NCBI GenBank assembly: GCA_016222805.1
Contig: JACRQG010000031.1
Location: 111,068 to 175,067, forward strand
Direction: 5' to 3'
Origin: Verrucomicrobiota bacterium
GTDB taxonomy: Bacteria; Verrucomicrobiota; Verrucomicrobiia; Opitutales; Opitutaceae
DNA: 64,000 bases
A program made the translations under genes and the position numbers. Each line of letters begins with the position of its first letter. The stretch's first letter is position 1. Below, in pieces: positions 51,287-60,226 of the stretch. The notes below the pieces were generated by a model. That model was not told the DNA's origin. It saw nothing but the letters and a program-made list of their open reading frames with translations, and made no database searches.

Positions 51287-52615
51287 ATGTCGCCTGCCGT
51301 GATTCTCGCCACTGCCGGAGCGGGAGAAATTCCTGCCTGGCTGATTTTGCCGTTCGGCCTGCTGCTGCTGCTGATTGCCGTGATGCCACTCACCCCTCCG
51401 CCGGTGAAGCATCTCTGGGAAAAGTACTACCCCCATGTCGCGATCGGGCTCGGCCTGCTGGTGGCGGCCTACTATCTCGCGCGGATCCCGGAGGGCGGGA
51501 CGCTGATCGGGCACACGGTGCAGGAATACTTCTCTTTCATCGTGTTGATCGGGTCGCTGTTTGTCGTGGCGGGCGGCATTCACATCAAGGTGAAGGGCGA
51601 TGCCACCCCGGTCGTCAACGTCGTGTACCTGGCCATCGCCGCCGTCGTAGCCAACTTCATCGGGACGACCGGCGCTTCCATGGTTTTGATCCGTCCCTGG
51701 ATTCGAATGAACCGGATCCGCGTGAGCGGCTTCCATGTGGTTTTCTTCATCTTTGTCGTTTCAAACATCGGCGGCGCCCTGACGCCCATCGGAGATCCCC
51801 CGCTCTTCCTCGGCTATCTCCGGGGAGTACCGTTCTTCTGGCTGGTGGAGCATGTCGTGGTGCAGTGGCTGGTGACACTGGCGATGGTTCTGGCGGCATT
51901 CTACGCCTTTGATACCTGGAGTTTCCGCCGCATGCCCCGGCGTCTGCAGTCGGAGGCCGCCCAGGAGCCGGAGACGTGGCGTTTTGATGGCGCCACCAAC
52001 GTGCTGTTCCTCGGGGTGATCATCGGCGCGGTCTTCCTGCCGGAGCGGTTCTTCCTGCGTGAAATCGTGATGCTGGCGGCCGCCGCCGCGAGTTACCGGA
52101 CGACACCCCGGCCCGTGCACGAGGCCAACGCCTTCACCTTCGGACCCATCAAGGAGGTGGCCTTCCTGTTCGCGGGGATCTTTGCCACGATGATGCCGGC
52201 CCTCGGCTACCTTGCGCAGCACGGGCAGGAGTTCGGCTTTACCCGCCCGCTGCAGTACTACTTCGCGTCCGGCGCCCTGTCCTCCGTCCTGGACAATGCG
52301 CCGACGTACGTGAACTTCCTGCAACTCGCGCAGACCACGGCGGCGGCGTCGCATCCGGCGGCTTTCGCAGGCCAGTCGGGTGCCGCAGCGGTCCGGGTCC
52401 TTCTGCAGCACCAGCCGCAGTACGTCATCGCGGTGAGCCTGGGCGCGGTGTTCTTCGGGGCGATGACGTACATCGGCAACGGACCGAACTTCATGGTAAA
52501 GTCGATCGCCCACGATGCGGGTGTGCACTGCCCGACTTTCTTCGGCTACATGGTCAAGTTCAGCCTGCCAATCCTCCTGCCGATCCTGATCGTCTCCGGG
52601 CTCCTGTTCCTTTGA
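51287..52615 (+). CDS. Sodium:proton antiporter (NhaD/ArsB-type permease)
   Basis: A 442-residue polytopic membrane protein with roughly 11-12 helices. It has the ion-transporter superfamily marks NFIGTTGASMVLIRPWI, ALTPIGDPPLFLGYLRGVPF and the second-half copy LDNAPTYVNFLQLA plus TYIGNGPNFMVKSIA. This repeated inverted layout with Asp in each half fits NhaD-like Na+/H+ antiporters (COG1055). The 127 bases before it contain no gene. Confidence 0.9.
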   Translation: MSPAVILATAGAGEIPAWLILPFGLLLLLIAVMPLTPPPVKHLWEKYYPHVAIGLGLLVAAYYLARIPEGGTLIGHTVQEYFSFIVLIGSLFVVAGGIHIKVKGDATPVVNVVYLAIAAVVANFIGTTGASMVLIRPWIRMNRIRVSGFHVVFFIFVVSNIGGALTPIGDPPLFLGYLRGVPFFWLVEHVVVQWLVTLAMVLAAFYAFDTWSFRRMPRRLQSEAAQEPETWRFDGATNVLFLGVIIGAVFLPERFFLREIVMLAAAAASYRTTPRPVHEANAFTFGPIKEVAFLFAGIFATMMPALGYLAQHGQEFGFTRPLQYYFASGALSSVLDNAPTYVNFLQLAQTTAAASHPAAFAGQSGAAAVRVLLQHQPQYVIAVSLGAVFFGAMTYIGNGPNFMVKSIAHDAGVHCPTFFGYMVKFSLPILLPILIVSGLLFL

Positions 52616-52757
52616 TCCCGACGATCGGGCTGGGGGGCTCGCCTCCGTCCGCTGTCGAGACTCGCCCTGGCACGCTTTCGCTCCGCTCAGGCGCGGCGAC
52701 ACTATCTTCTGCGATCCGCGGCCAGGTCTGGCTGTTTCGGCGCCCTCTGAGACTCCT

Positions 52758-53627
52758 TTAGCCGCCCAGTTTGCGCCGCGCCTCCTCGGGCACTGCGAAC
52801 TCCGCCCGGCCGACATCCCGGATGACCGTCTCGGTCGTCTGGTTCACCCGCACCGTCTGCCGTCCGGCCGTCGTGTCGACCTGCAGCAGACCTTCGAGGT
52901 GCACCCGGTACTTTTGCACCATGCCGTCGCGCACCCACAGGCGAAAGTTCCCGGAGGCGGCCAGCGGCACGATCTCCTTCTGGCCGTCGCGGACCAGGAG
53001 CAACTGCGCTCCGGACTCGGAGAGCGTGCCGAACAGCACGCCAGCCTCCTCGGCGGCCAGCGAAACATGGCAACTCACCATCACCCCGAGTTCCTCATGC
53101 GGATGACTGACTCCCAGTTGCAGGTTGCTGTAGCCGCGGAGCGACCGGTCATCCCCGCGCCCGGGCGGGCGTCGGGGCTGCAGCAGGATCCCTTTCAGCA
53201 TCCGGCTGTCGAGCGTGCGCGCCCCCGGGAGGCCCAGCGTGCCGCCATGGCCGGTGTGCGGGTCCGCCTCCGGTAGCTCTTCAGGCAGGGACGGCAGTTC
53301 GCCAATTGTCTTCCACCCGCGTTCGGTCTCGACCACGCAGTCCACGTTGCCCCGGAAGATGAACGCAATCTGGGTGTCGGTGACACTCCGCCCAAGGCGC
53401 CGGCGGACGCTGTTGATCGCCGGCATTGTCACGGAGGTGAATCCTCCCCGCACGGTGCGACCGGTGATGTCATACATCCGGGCGTCGTCCGAGACGGTGG
53501 CGGTCCAGGCGTAGCTGCTTTGATCCGAAAGCCGCACGGCCGCGATAATCGCCTCCTCGACCGGACCGGCGGAAAGCCGAGTGGTCGCAAATCCCAAAAG
53601 CAACGCAATGAGTCGGGACCAAACCAT
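52758..53627 (-). CDS. Secreted protein of unknown function
   Basis: A 289-residue protein with a signal peptide (MVWSRLIALLLGFATTRLSAG). The body is beta-rich with no catalytic motif I recognise. SYAWTATVSDDARMYDITGRTVRGGFT and a long C-terminal beta segment (GNFRLWVRDGMVQKYRVHLEGLL) suggest a LolA- or DUF-type lipid-binding-like fold, but this is a guess. It is convergent with the antiporter gene; the 142-base gap shows no gene or clear terminator. Confidence 0.72.
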   Translation of the reverse strand: MVWSRLIALLLGFATTRLSAGPVEEAIIAAVRLSDQSSYAWTATVSDDARMYDITGRTVRGGFTSVTMPAINSVRRRLGRSVTDTQIAFIFRGNVDCVVETERGWKTIGELPSLPEELPEADPHTGHGGTLGLPGARTLDSRMLKGILLQPRRPPGRGDDRSLRGYSNLQLGVSHPHEELGVMVSCHVSLAAEEAGVLFGTLSESGAQLLLVRDGQKEIVPLAASGNFRLWVRDGMVQKYRVHLEGLLQVDTTAGRQTVRVNQTTETVIRDVGRAEFAVPEEARRKLGG

Positions 53628-53740
53628 GGGGTCCCTACGTCAAAGTCCCCTCGCGAAAGGGAGACAAGCGCGAAGCGGCCACCACGAGGCCCGGCGGAGC
53701 CATGGGATTTGCCCCACCCGCCGGGGCCGAACGGCTGGGC

Positions 53741-55015
53741 TTATGGGAAAAGTCCGCGGCTTTGCTTGGCGTCGGCCACCCGCTGGATGCCGAGGGTGAG
53801 GGCGGCGAGGCGCCGGCTGAACTTGAACTTTCGCTTCTGGGCCTCGACCGAGTCCTTGGCCCGGTCCAGCATCCCGAAGAGTTTCTCCATCACCTCATCG
53901 CGCGTCCAGTAGTAGTTCGAGAGATTCTGGAGCCATTCGAAGTACGAGACAATCACGCCGCCGGAATTGCAGAGGACGTCGGGGATGATCTCGATGTCGC
54001 CGCGTTCCTCGATCACCCGGTCGGCGGCGTTGGTGGTCGGCCCGTTGGCGCCTTCGGCGATGAGACGGCACTTCAGGCGTCCGGCGTTCTTGTCGGTGAT
54101 GACCCGTTCGAGGGCGCAGGGGGCGAGGACGGTGCACTTCAGCTCGAGCAGGGCCTCGTTGGAGATGGCTTCGCCCCCGTCGAAGTCGCGCAGTGTCTTC
54201 TGATAGCGGACGTAGTTCAGGGCCTTGTTGATGTCGATTCCCTTGGGATTGTAGATGCCGCCGGTGTAGTCCGAGATCGCGATGATCCGGGCGCCATAAC
54301 GACTGAGGGCGAGGGCGGTTTCGCTGCCCACGTTGCCGAAGCCCTGCACCGCCACCGTTGTTTTACCCATCGGGACCTTCAGGTCCTCCAGATATTTCTT
54401 GGCCAGGTACGCCACGCCCGCCCCGGTCGCTTCCCGCCGTCCCTGGGAACCGCCGAGGGCAATCGGCTTCCCGGTGACCACGGCGCTTTCCACGTGCCCC
54501 ACGTGGTTCGAGTAGGTGTCCATCATCCACGCCATGATTTTCTCGTTCGTGCCGACGTCGGGTGCCGGCACGTCGACATGCGGCCCGACGAAGTTGACCA
54601 TTTCCTGCATGTAGCGCCGCGACAGGTGCTCCAGTTCGGCGTCGGTCAGTTGGTTGGGGTCACAGATGACCCCGCCCTTGGCGCCGCCATAGGGCAGGCC
54701 GACCAGCGAGGTCTTCCAGCTCATCCACATGGCCAGGGCTGCGACTTCCCCGAGGGTGACATTCTGGTGGAAACGGATTCCGCCCTTGGACGGCCCCGTG
54801 GAGAGGTTGTGCTGGACGCGATAACCCTCGAAAACGGTGATGCTCCCATCCCGGCGCTTGATGGGCAGGGACACGGCGAGGCAGCGGCGGGGATACTTGG
54901 TGCGATCCCGCAGGGCCTCGGAGAGGTTGATGGCGTCGGCAGCCTTGTCGAACTGGCGGCACGCCATGCGAAACACGTCGGAATCGTACAGGGAGGAAAC
55001 GATGACCTTGGACAT
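53741..55015 (-). CDS. Glu/Leu/Phe/Val dehydrogenase (glutamate dehydrogenase)
   Basis: A 424-residue NAD(P)-dependent oxidative deaminase, most likely glutamate dehydrogenase. Substrate-binding KGGIRFH and catalytic Lys in GLPYGGAKGGVICDP, the Asp in GPHVDVPAPDVGTNEKIMAWMMD, and the Rossmann loop VAVQGFGNVGS are present. IAEGANGPTT marks the C-terminal part. The ATG at 55015 is chosen because upstream residues are not family-like. Coenzyme preference is not determined. Confidence 0.93.
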   Translation of the reverse strand: MSKVIVSSLYDSDVFRMACRQFDKAADAINLSEALRDRTKYPRRCLAVSLPIKRRDGSITVFEGYRVQHNLSTGPSKGGIRFHQNVTLGEVAALAMWMSWKTSLVGLPYGGAKGGVICDPNQLTDAELEHLSRRYMQEMVNFVGPHVDVPAPDVGTNEKIMAWMMDTYSNHVGHVESAVVTGKPIALGGSQGRREATGAGVAYLAKKYLEDLKVPMGKTTVAVQGFGNVGSETALALSRYGARIIAISDYTGGIYNPKGIDINKALNYVRYQKTLRDFDGGEAISNEALLELKCTVLAPCALERVITDKNAGRLKCRLIAEGANGPTTNAADRVIEERGDIEIIPDVLCNSGGVIVSYFEWLQNLSNYYWTRDEVMEKLFGMLDRAKDSVEAQKRKFKFSRRLAALTLGIQRVADAKQSRGLFP

Positions 55016-55190
55016 GACGGAGGGTTTTTGGCAGCGCAGTCTGCCACCGAAGGTGCGGTTGGCAAATGGGTTCAGACCGCCCGGCCGGGAGTAACGGGGT
55101 CTTATTCCCGGTCCATGGCCCTGAATACCTGCAGCCCGGCCGGCAGAAGTGCGGTTGAAATCCGGCCCAACCCGAGGACACTGGCTGCCG

Positions 55191-56603
55191 ATGTACGCCG
55201 TGCTCCTCCAGGTTGGCTCGTGGCTCGGCCGCAAGCTGGTGGGGGTGGTGTTGATCGTGGTCATTGCCTTGGCGGCGTATGGGATCTGGAGTTACCTGCA
55301 GGAGGCTGGGCGTCTGGAGGAGCACCGCCTCGAACGGCTGCAGCAGGCCCTGGCCGACCGGGAGAAACTGCAGGCGGCGAAGGCTGCGGTTGCGGAGCGG
55401 GTGGCGGCGTTGCAGCGCGAGGTGGAAGCCCAGAAGGAGCGGGTGGAGCGGGCCGGCAAGGTGTTGGCCGCACTCCGGGAACTGGAGAGCTGGTGGGACC
55501 GCCTCTGGGGCAATTCCGCCCAGCAGCGGGCGAATGCCGAACAGGCCCAGCGAATGGTCTCGGTCCAGAAGGAAGCGCAGCTTAAGCTCGCGGAACGACA
55601 GAGTGCCCTCGCGCTGGCCGTGGCGGAAAAGTTCGGCGTGGAGGCGGCGCTGCACCGCGCCGACCAGGAGGTGGGGCGGCTGGCGGAAAGCCGCTCGCAG
55701 GTGGCGCGATATCTCTGGCAGGCGTGGCAGCACTTGAAGTGGTGGCTGGCTTTCGCCGTGATGGCTTTCCTGCTGGGTCCGACGATTTGGGCACTGTTCC
55801 TCTACTACGCGGTCGCGCCGTGGCTGAGTCGCGGACGCCCCATCCGGCTGGGTGGGGAGCCCGCCGCCTTGCCGGAAGTGGGGGAAAGCCGGGTCTCCAT
55901 CGAAGCCACGCTGCGGCCGGGCGAGGTGATGCGGCTGAAGGAGCGGTTCCTCCAGGCCTCGGACGAGGGCGTGGGCAAACGTACGCGGTTTGTCCTCGAT
56001 TGGAGCATCCCATTCACCAGCCTGGCCTGTGGGCTGGTCGAACTCGTGGAATTACGTCCGGAGGGCGCTGCGGGCGAATGGCGGGTGACCCTTTCGAGCA
56101 GCGACGATCCCCACGCGGAATTGTCGATCACGACGATTCCTGCGGGTGGATCGCTCGTGCTGCGACCGAGCTTTCTGGCCGGGGTGATTCAGCGACAGGA
56201 TGAGCCGCTGCACATCCGCCGACACTGGCGGCTGCTCCACTGGCAGGCGTGGATCAGCGGCCAGTTCCGGTTCTTCGAGTTCATCGGTCCCTGCCGGCTG
56301 GTGATCACCGGCAGCCGGGGAGTGCGGGCCGAGCGGCTCGCGGATCGCGAGGGCCAGGCGGCTCCGGCGCGGCGGACGAACCAGGATGCGACGATTGGCT
56401 TCACTCCGAACCTCGACTATCGCCCGGTGCGGGCCGAGACCTTCTGGGGCTACTTCCGCGGCATGAATCCGCTGTTCGACGACCTCTTCTCCGGTCGGGG
56501 GGTCTTCGTCGTGCAGGAAACCTCCACGGAGGGCCCGGCGGCAAAGGCCGGGGCCTTCTGGTCGAGCGTCTGGAGCGGGGTGCTGAAGGTGTTCGGCTTG
56601 TAG
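55191..56603 (+). CDS. Membrane protein with coiled coil and AIM24-like C-terminal domain
   Basis: A 470-residue protein. A transmembrane helix (residues about 15-35, LVGVVLIVVIALAAYGIWSYL) is followed by a charged coiled coil of about 120 residues (REKLQAAKAAVAERVAALQREVEAQKERVER). A second helix pair lies at about 190-215 (WWLAFAVMAFLLGPTIWALFLYYAVAPWL). The C-terminal 240 residues are beta-rich, with IPAGGSLVLRPSFLAGVIQ and RLVITGSRGVRAERL, resembling AIM24-type domains. The ATG at 55191 precedes the first helix. Function unknown. It diverges from the dehydrogenase by 175 bases. Confidence 0.75.
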   Translation: MYAVLLQVGSWLGRKLVGVVLIVVIALAAYGIWSYLQEAGRLEEHRLERLQQALADREKLQAAKAAVAERVAALQREVEAQKERVERAGKVLAALRELESWWDRLWGNSAQQRANAEQAQRMVSVQKEAQLKLAERQSALALAVAEKFGVEAALHRADQEVGRLAESRSQVARYLWQAWQHLKWWLAFAVMAFLLGPTIWALFLYYAVAPWLSRGRPIRLGGEPAALPEVGESRVSIEATLRPGEVMRLKERFLQASDEGVGKRTRFVLDWSIPFTSLACGLVELVELRPEGAAGEWRVTLSSSDDPHAELSITTIPAGGSLVLRPSFLAGVIQRQDEPLHIRRHWRLLHWQAWISGQFRFFEFIGPCRLVITGSRGVRAERLADREGQAAPARRTNQDATIGFTPNLDYRPVRAETFWGYFRGMNPLFDDLFSGRGVFVVQETSTEGPAAKAGAFWSSVWSGVLKVFGL

Positions 56604-56687
56604 CCGGCGGGCGGGGCGCGGCGTAGGACGGCTCCCGCTTGTGCCGGACCTCCTTCACTCTCAACCTTCCCCTCCCTTTTCCTCGCG

Positions 56688-58730
56688 ATGCTTTTCCAGC
56701 TCAGCTCCGACTACCAGCCCACCGGCGATCAACCGCAGGCGATCGCGCAGTTGGTGGCCTCGCTGCAGGCCGGAAACAAGTACCAGACCCTCCTGGGGGT
56801 CACCGGCTCGGGCAAGACCTTCACGATGGCCAACGTCATCGCGCAGATGGAACGTCCGGCGCTCATCATCTCCCACAACAAGACCCTCGCCGCCCAGCTC
56901 TATTCCGAGTTCAAGAACTTCTTCCCCCAGAACGCCGTCGAGTACTTCGTCAGCTACTACGATTACTATCAGCCGGAGGCGTATATCCCCTCGAGCGATA
57001 CCTTCATCGAGAAGGACTCGTCCATCAACGAGGAGATCGAGCGCCTGCGCATCTCGACGACGAGTTCGCTGGTGTCACGGCGCGATGTCGTCGTGGTGGC
57101 CAGTGTCTCCTGCATTTACGGCCTCGGCTCGCCGCAGGAGTTCACGGAGATGCGGATCGAACTGCGGCGGGGGGGCGCACTCAGCCGGCAACAGCTGCTG
57201 GAGCGGCTGGTCGACAACATTTACGAGCGCAACGACTACGAGCTGAAGCCCGGGCGGTTCCGCGTGCGGGGCGACGTGGTCGACATCATGCCCGCCTACC
57301 TCGAGCACGGGCTGCGGGTGGAGTTCTTTGGCGACGAAATCGACGCCCTGGGCGAGTTTGATCCCCTGACCGGCCGGGTGCTGCGGCCGCTCGAACACTT
57401 CGATCTCTATCCGGCGAACCAGTACGTCACGAGCCGCGGCCGGCTGGAGCCGGCCATCGCCGCCATCCGGCAGGAACTCGACGAACGCGTGGCGTTTTTC
57501 GAGGGCCGGAAGCAGTACCTGGAGGCGCAGCGCATTCGCATGCGCACCAACTACGATCTCGAGATGCTGCAGGAGATGGGATTCTGCAACGGCATCGAGA
57601 ACTACTCGCGGCACCTCACCGGCCGCCGGGCCGGCGAGCGGCCGTTCTGCCTCCTCGACTTCTTTCCCAAGGATTTCCTCCTGATCATCGACGAGAGCCA
57701 CGCCACGGTGCCGCAGATCGGCGGCATGTACAACGGTGACCGGGCGCGGAAACAGACCCTGGTCGATTTCGGTTTCCGCCTGCCCTCGGCCCTCGACAAC
57801 CGCCCGCAAAGTTTTGCGGAATTCGAGACCGTGACGGGGCAGACGCTGTACGTGTCGGCGACGCCCGCGGAGTTCGAGCTCAAGCGATCTTCGGTGGTGG
57901 CGGAGCAACTCGTCCGGCCCACCGGTTTGCTGGATCCGGAAATCACGATCCGTCCCACGAAAGGGCAGGTCGAGAACCTGATCGCCGAGGTCAAGGCCGC
58001 GGCGGCGGCGGGCGAGCGCGTCCTGGTGACGACCCTGACCAAGCGGCTCTCCGAGGATCTGACCAGCTACCTGCGGGAGGCGAAGATCCGCGTGGAGTAC
58101 CTGCATTCAGACATCGACGCGATCGAGCGCGTGGAGATCCTGCGCAATCTGCGGCTGGGCAACTTCGATGTGCTCGTGGGCATCAACCTGCTGCGGGAGG
58201 GGCTGGATCTGCCGGAGGTGGCGCTCGTGGCGATCCTCGACGCCGACAAGGAGGGGTTCCTGCGCAGCGAGACCTCGCTCATTCAGACGGCCGGGCGGGC
58301 GGCACGGCACGAGAAGGGACGGGTGATTTTCTATGCCGATCAGATCACCGAGTCCATCCGGCGAACCCAGGAAGCGGTCAACTACCGCCGGCAACGCCAG
58401 CTCGCCTACAACGCGGCGCATGGCATCACCCCGCGGAGCGTGAAGCGGGCGGCCCAGGCGAGCCTGCATGTCTACGACGGCACCGGCGAGAAGGAGGAGA
58501 CGGCCGTGGTTGCGGAGGGTTCCGATGACGTCGCGGCGGTGATCGCCGAGCTCGAGGAGGAAATGCAGGACGCGGCGGGCCGCCTGGAGTTCGAGCGCGC
58601 CGCCGTGCTGCGGGATCAGATCCAGGCGCTCAAGTCAGGTGACTTCCGGAAAGCCGTCGCGCCGAAGTCGGGCGCTGGCAAGGGTGGGCGGCGGGTGCCG
58701 GCCCGGGGCGACCGCGGCAATCGCCGGTAG
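56688..58730 (+). CDS. uvrB: Excinuclease ABC subunit B
   Basis: DNA-damage verification helicase-like subunit of nucleotide excision repair. It has 680 residues, normal. It begins FQLSSDYQPTGDQPQAIAQLV. Walker A is in LLGVTGSGKTFTMANVI, and the damage-probing beta-hairpin in VSYYDYYQPEAYIPSSDTFIEKD. IDESHATVPQIGGMYNGDRARK holds motif II, and the C-terminal UVR motif (AELEEEMQDAAGRLEFERAAVLRDQIQAL) binds UvrA/UvrC. It is a single gene here. Confidence 0.98.
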   Translation: MLFQLSSDYQPTGDQPQAIAQLVASLQAGNKYQTLLGVTGSGKTFTMANVIAQMERPALIISHNKTLAAQLYSEFKNFFPQNAVEYFVSYYDYYQPEAYIPSSDTFIEKDSSINEEIERLRISTTSSLVSRRDVVVVASVSCIYGLGSPQEFTEMRIELRRGGALSRQQLLERLVDNIYERNDYELKPGRFRVRGDVVDIMPAYLEHGLRVEFFGDEIDALGEFDPLTGRVLRPLEHFDLYPANQYVTSRGRLEPAIAAIRQELDERVAFFEGRKQYLEAQRIRMRTNYDLEMLQEMGFCNGIENYSRHLTGRRAGERPFCLLDFFPKDFLLIIDESHATVPQIGGMYNGDRARKQTLVDFGFRLPSALDNRPQSFAEFETVTGQTLYVSATPAEFELKRSSVVAEQLVRPTGLLDPEITIRPTKGQVENLIAEVKAAAAAGERVLVTTLTKRLSEDLTSYLREAKIRVEYLHSDIDAIERVEILRNLRLGNFDVLVGINLLREGLDLPEVALVAILDADKEGFLRSETSLIQTAGRAARHEKGRVIFYADQITESIRRTQEAVNYRRQRQLAYNAAHGITPRSVKRAAQASLHVYDGTGEKEETAVVAEGSDDVAAVIAELEEEMQDAAGRLEFERAAVLRDQIQALKSGDFRKAVAPKSGAGKGGRRVPARGDRGNRR

Positions 58731-58886
58731 GGGGGGCGGCAGTTCAGCGAGGCTCGGCTTCGCCCGCAGTTGTGGCCGGGCGGGTGGAGCCCGGAACGTG
58801 CGAAGCGCTCGCGGGAACGCAGGTTCACCCCGGGGGTGCGCTGCCAGCTGACGGCGTTCGCCGGGAACGACCGGGCACAGGTCGCG

Positions 58887-59156
58887 TCAGGGACCGCCGC
58901 GGGCGGGTGCCTTGGCGGAGCTGTTGACCATCGCGCCCAACTCGTCGGCGCTCATCGTCGCGGTCGGCGAGGTCGCGTTGGCCGCACTCTTCTGGCCCTT
59001 CGGCACCTTGACCGGGATGTTCGAACCCAGCGGCGTGACGTACTCGTATTCGGTACCGTCAGCCGCAGTCTTGGTCGGGGTGCCGGCACATCCGGCGAGG
59101 AGAACGATAGCCAGCAGGCTGGGAACGGCGGTGCGGCGGGAGGGCAGCGGAGTCAT
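58887..59156 (-). CDS. Small lipoprotein
   Basis: An 89-residue lipoprotein. The signal LLAIVLLAGC places the lipidated Cys at residue 23. The mature part is Ala/Ser/Thr-rich with GTEYEYVTPLGSNIPVKVPKGQKSA in the middle and no catalytic motif. No family known to me. It follows hpt on the same strand after 21 bases and may be cotranscribed with it. Confidence 0.72.
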   Translation of the reverse strand: MTPLPSRRTAVPSLLAIVLLAGCAGTPTKTAADGTEYEYVTPLGSNIPVKVPKGQKSAANATSPTATMSADELGAMVNSSAKAPARGGP

Positions 59157-59177
59157 GGGTGGGAGAGGTGGCTGGAC

Positions 59178-59762
59178 TCAACCGGTGGCCCACGCGGCGG
59201 CGTTCTGCTTCTCAGGCTTGAGCACGCCGATGTCCGGCAGGTTCCGGTAGCGTTCGGCGAAGTCCAGGCCGTAGCCGACGACGAATTTGTTTGGGATGTC
59301 GAAGCCCACGAAGTCGGCTTCGATCGGCACCTCGCGGCGGGCCTTCTTGTCGAGCAGCACGCACGTGCGGAGGCTGGCCGGCTTGAGTTTGCGGATTAGT
59401 TCGGTGACAAGCTTGAGGGTCTTGCCGGTGTCGAGAATGTCGTCGATGAGGAGGACGTCGCGATTGGCGATGTCGAGGGTGAGACTGTGAATGATCTGCG
59501 GAGTGCCGATGGACTTGGTCTTGGCGCCGTAGCTCGAGACCCGGATGCAGTCGAGGCGGACGGGGTTGTCGATCTCCCGCATGAGATCGGAAGTGAACAT
59601 CACGGCCCCGTTGATCAGCGAGATGATGGTGAATTCGCCGTCGCCGTAGGCTGCCTTGATGTCGCGGGCGAGGGCCTTGATCCGCCGGCGAATCTGGGCC
59701 TCGGTCAGCAGCACTTCGGCGAGGTCGGGATGAAGCCGGGGGGATTTCTTGGGCGCGGGCAT
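59178..59762 (-). CDS. hpt: Hypoxanthine phosphoribosyltransferase
   Basis: Purine salvage enzyme that joins hypoxanthine or guanine to PRPP. It has 194 residues. The PRPP-binding loop is in DVLLIDDILDTGKTLKLVTELI, with its acidic pair. FTIISLINGAVMFTSDLMREI and FVVGYGLDFAERYRNLPDIGVL are the standard flanking marks. The ATG at 59762 gives the usual start PAPKKSPRLHPDLAEVLLTEAQI. It is followed by a small lipoprotein gene. Confidence 0.95.
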   Translation of the reverse strand: MPAPKKSPRLHPDLAEVLLTEAQIRRRIKALARDIKAAYGDGEFTIISLINGAVMFTSDLMREIDNPVRLDCIRVSSYGAKTKSIGTPQIIHSLTLDIANRDVLLIDDILDTGKTLKLVTELIRKLKPASLRTCVLLDKKARREVPIEADFVGFDIPNKFVVGYGLDFAERYRNLPDIGVLKPEKQNAAAWATG

Positions 59763-59892
59763 GGAGGTGGGGAGGAGCCAGACAGTCCCGGCCCGGGGAG
59801 GCAAACTGTTCCTCCGGCGGCGCGGCGGCCAGGGGCGGTTTCCGGCCTTGACCGGGGCGGGGCAGGGGGCAGCGTGTCCGTTCCCATTCCAC

Positions 59893-59966
59893 TGCCCGAT
59901 GGTGTAATGGCAGCACAGACGACTTTGACTCGTCTAGTCATGGTTCGAATCCATGTCGGGCAGCCA
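59893..59966 (+). tRNA. tRNA-Gln (anticodon TTG)
   Basis: The acceptor TGCCCGA pairs with TCGGGCA, the anticodon stem GACGA/TCGTC encloses CTTTGAC with anticodon TTG at 59925-59927, and the T arm GGTTCGAATCC is canonical. Discriminator G is followed by encoded CCA (59964-59966). It stands alone, directly before the foreign-looking segment, so it is a plausible integration target. Confidence 0.95.
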
Positions 59967-59994
59967 GTGTGAAAGAACCGAGAACTTTTTTCGA

Positions 59995-60146
59995 GATAGG
60001 TCAAAAGTTCACGCAAGTAGCTAAACCTACGAGCGAAACGGAAATGGTCGTTTTGACCTAAGTGCGCGCTAGTTCTTCATTCGGTCCACGCCGGGAGGAG
60101 GAATTTGCTGCCGCCACCTGACCCAAAAAAGATAGGTCAAAAAGTT
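59995..60146. repeat. Three TAGGTCAAAA repeats (two direct, one inverted)
   Basis: GATAGGTCAAAAGTT at 59995-60009, the inverted copy TTTTGACCTA at 60051-60060, and GATAGGTCAAAAAGTT at 60131-60146. They fill the 260-base AT-rich stretch between tRNA-Gln and the recombinase end. They could be recombinase or regulator binding sites at the end of the integrated element. No ORF is supported in this stretch. Confidence 0.55.
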
Positions 60147-60226
60147 TCGCGGCGAAAATCGGCGCATTTTCCGGCCGATTCTTTGGCTCGAAACGCGAAA
60201 TAGATCTACGGCCCCGGCCCGGAAGA

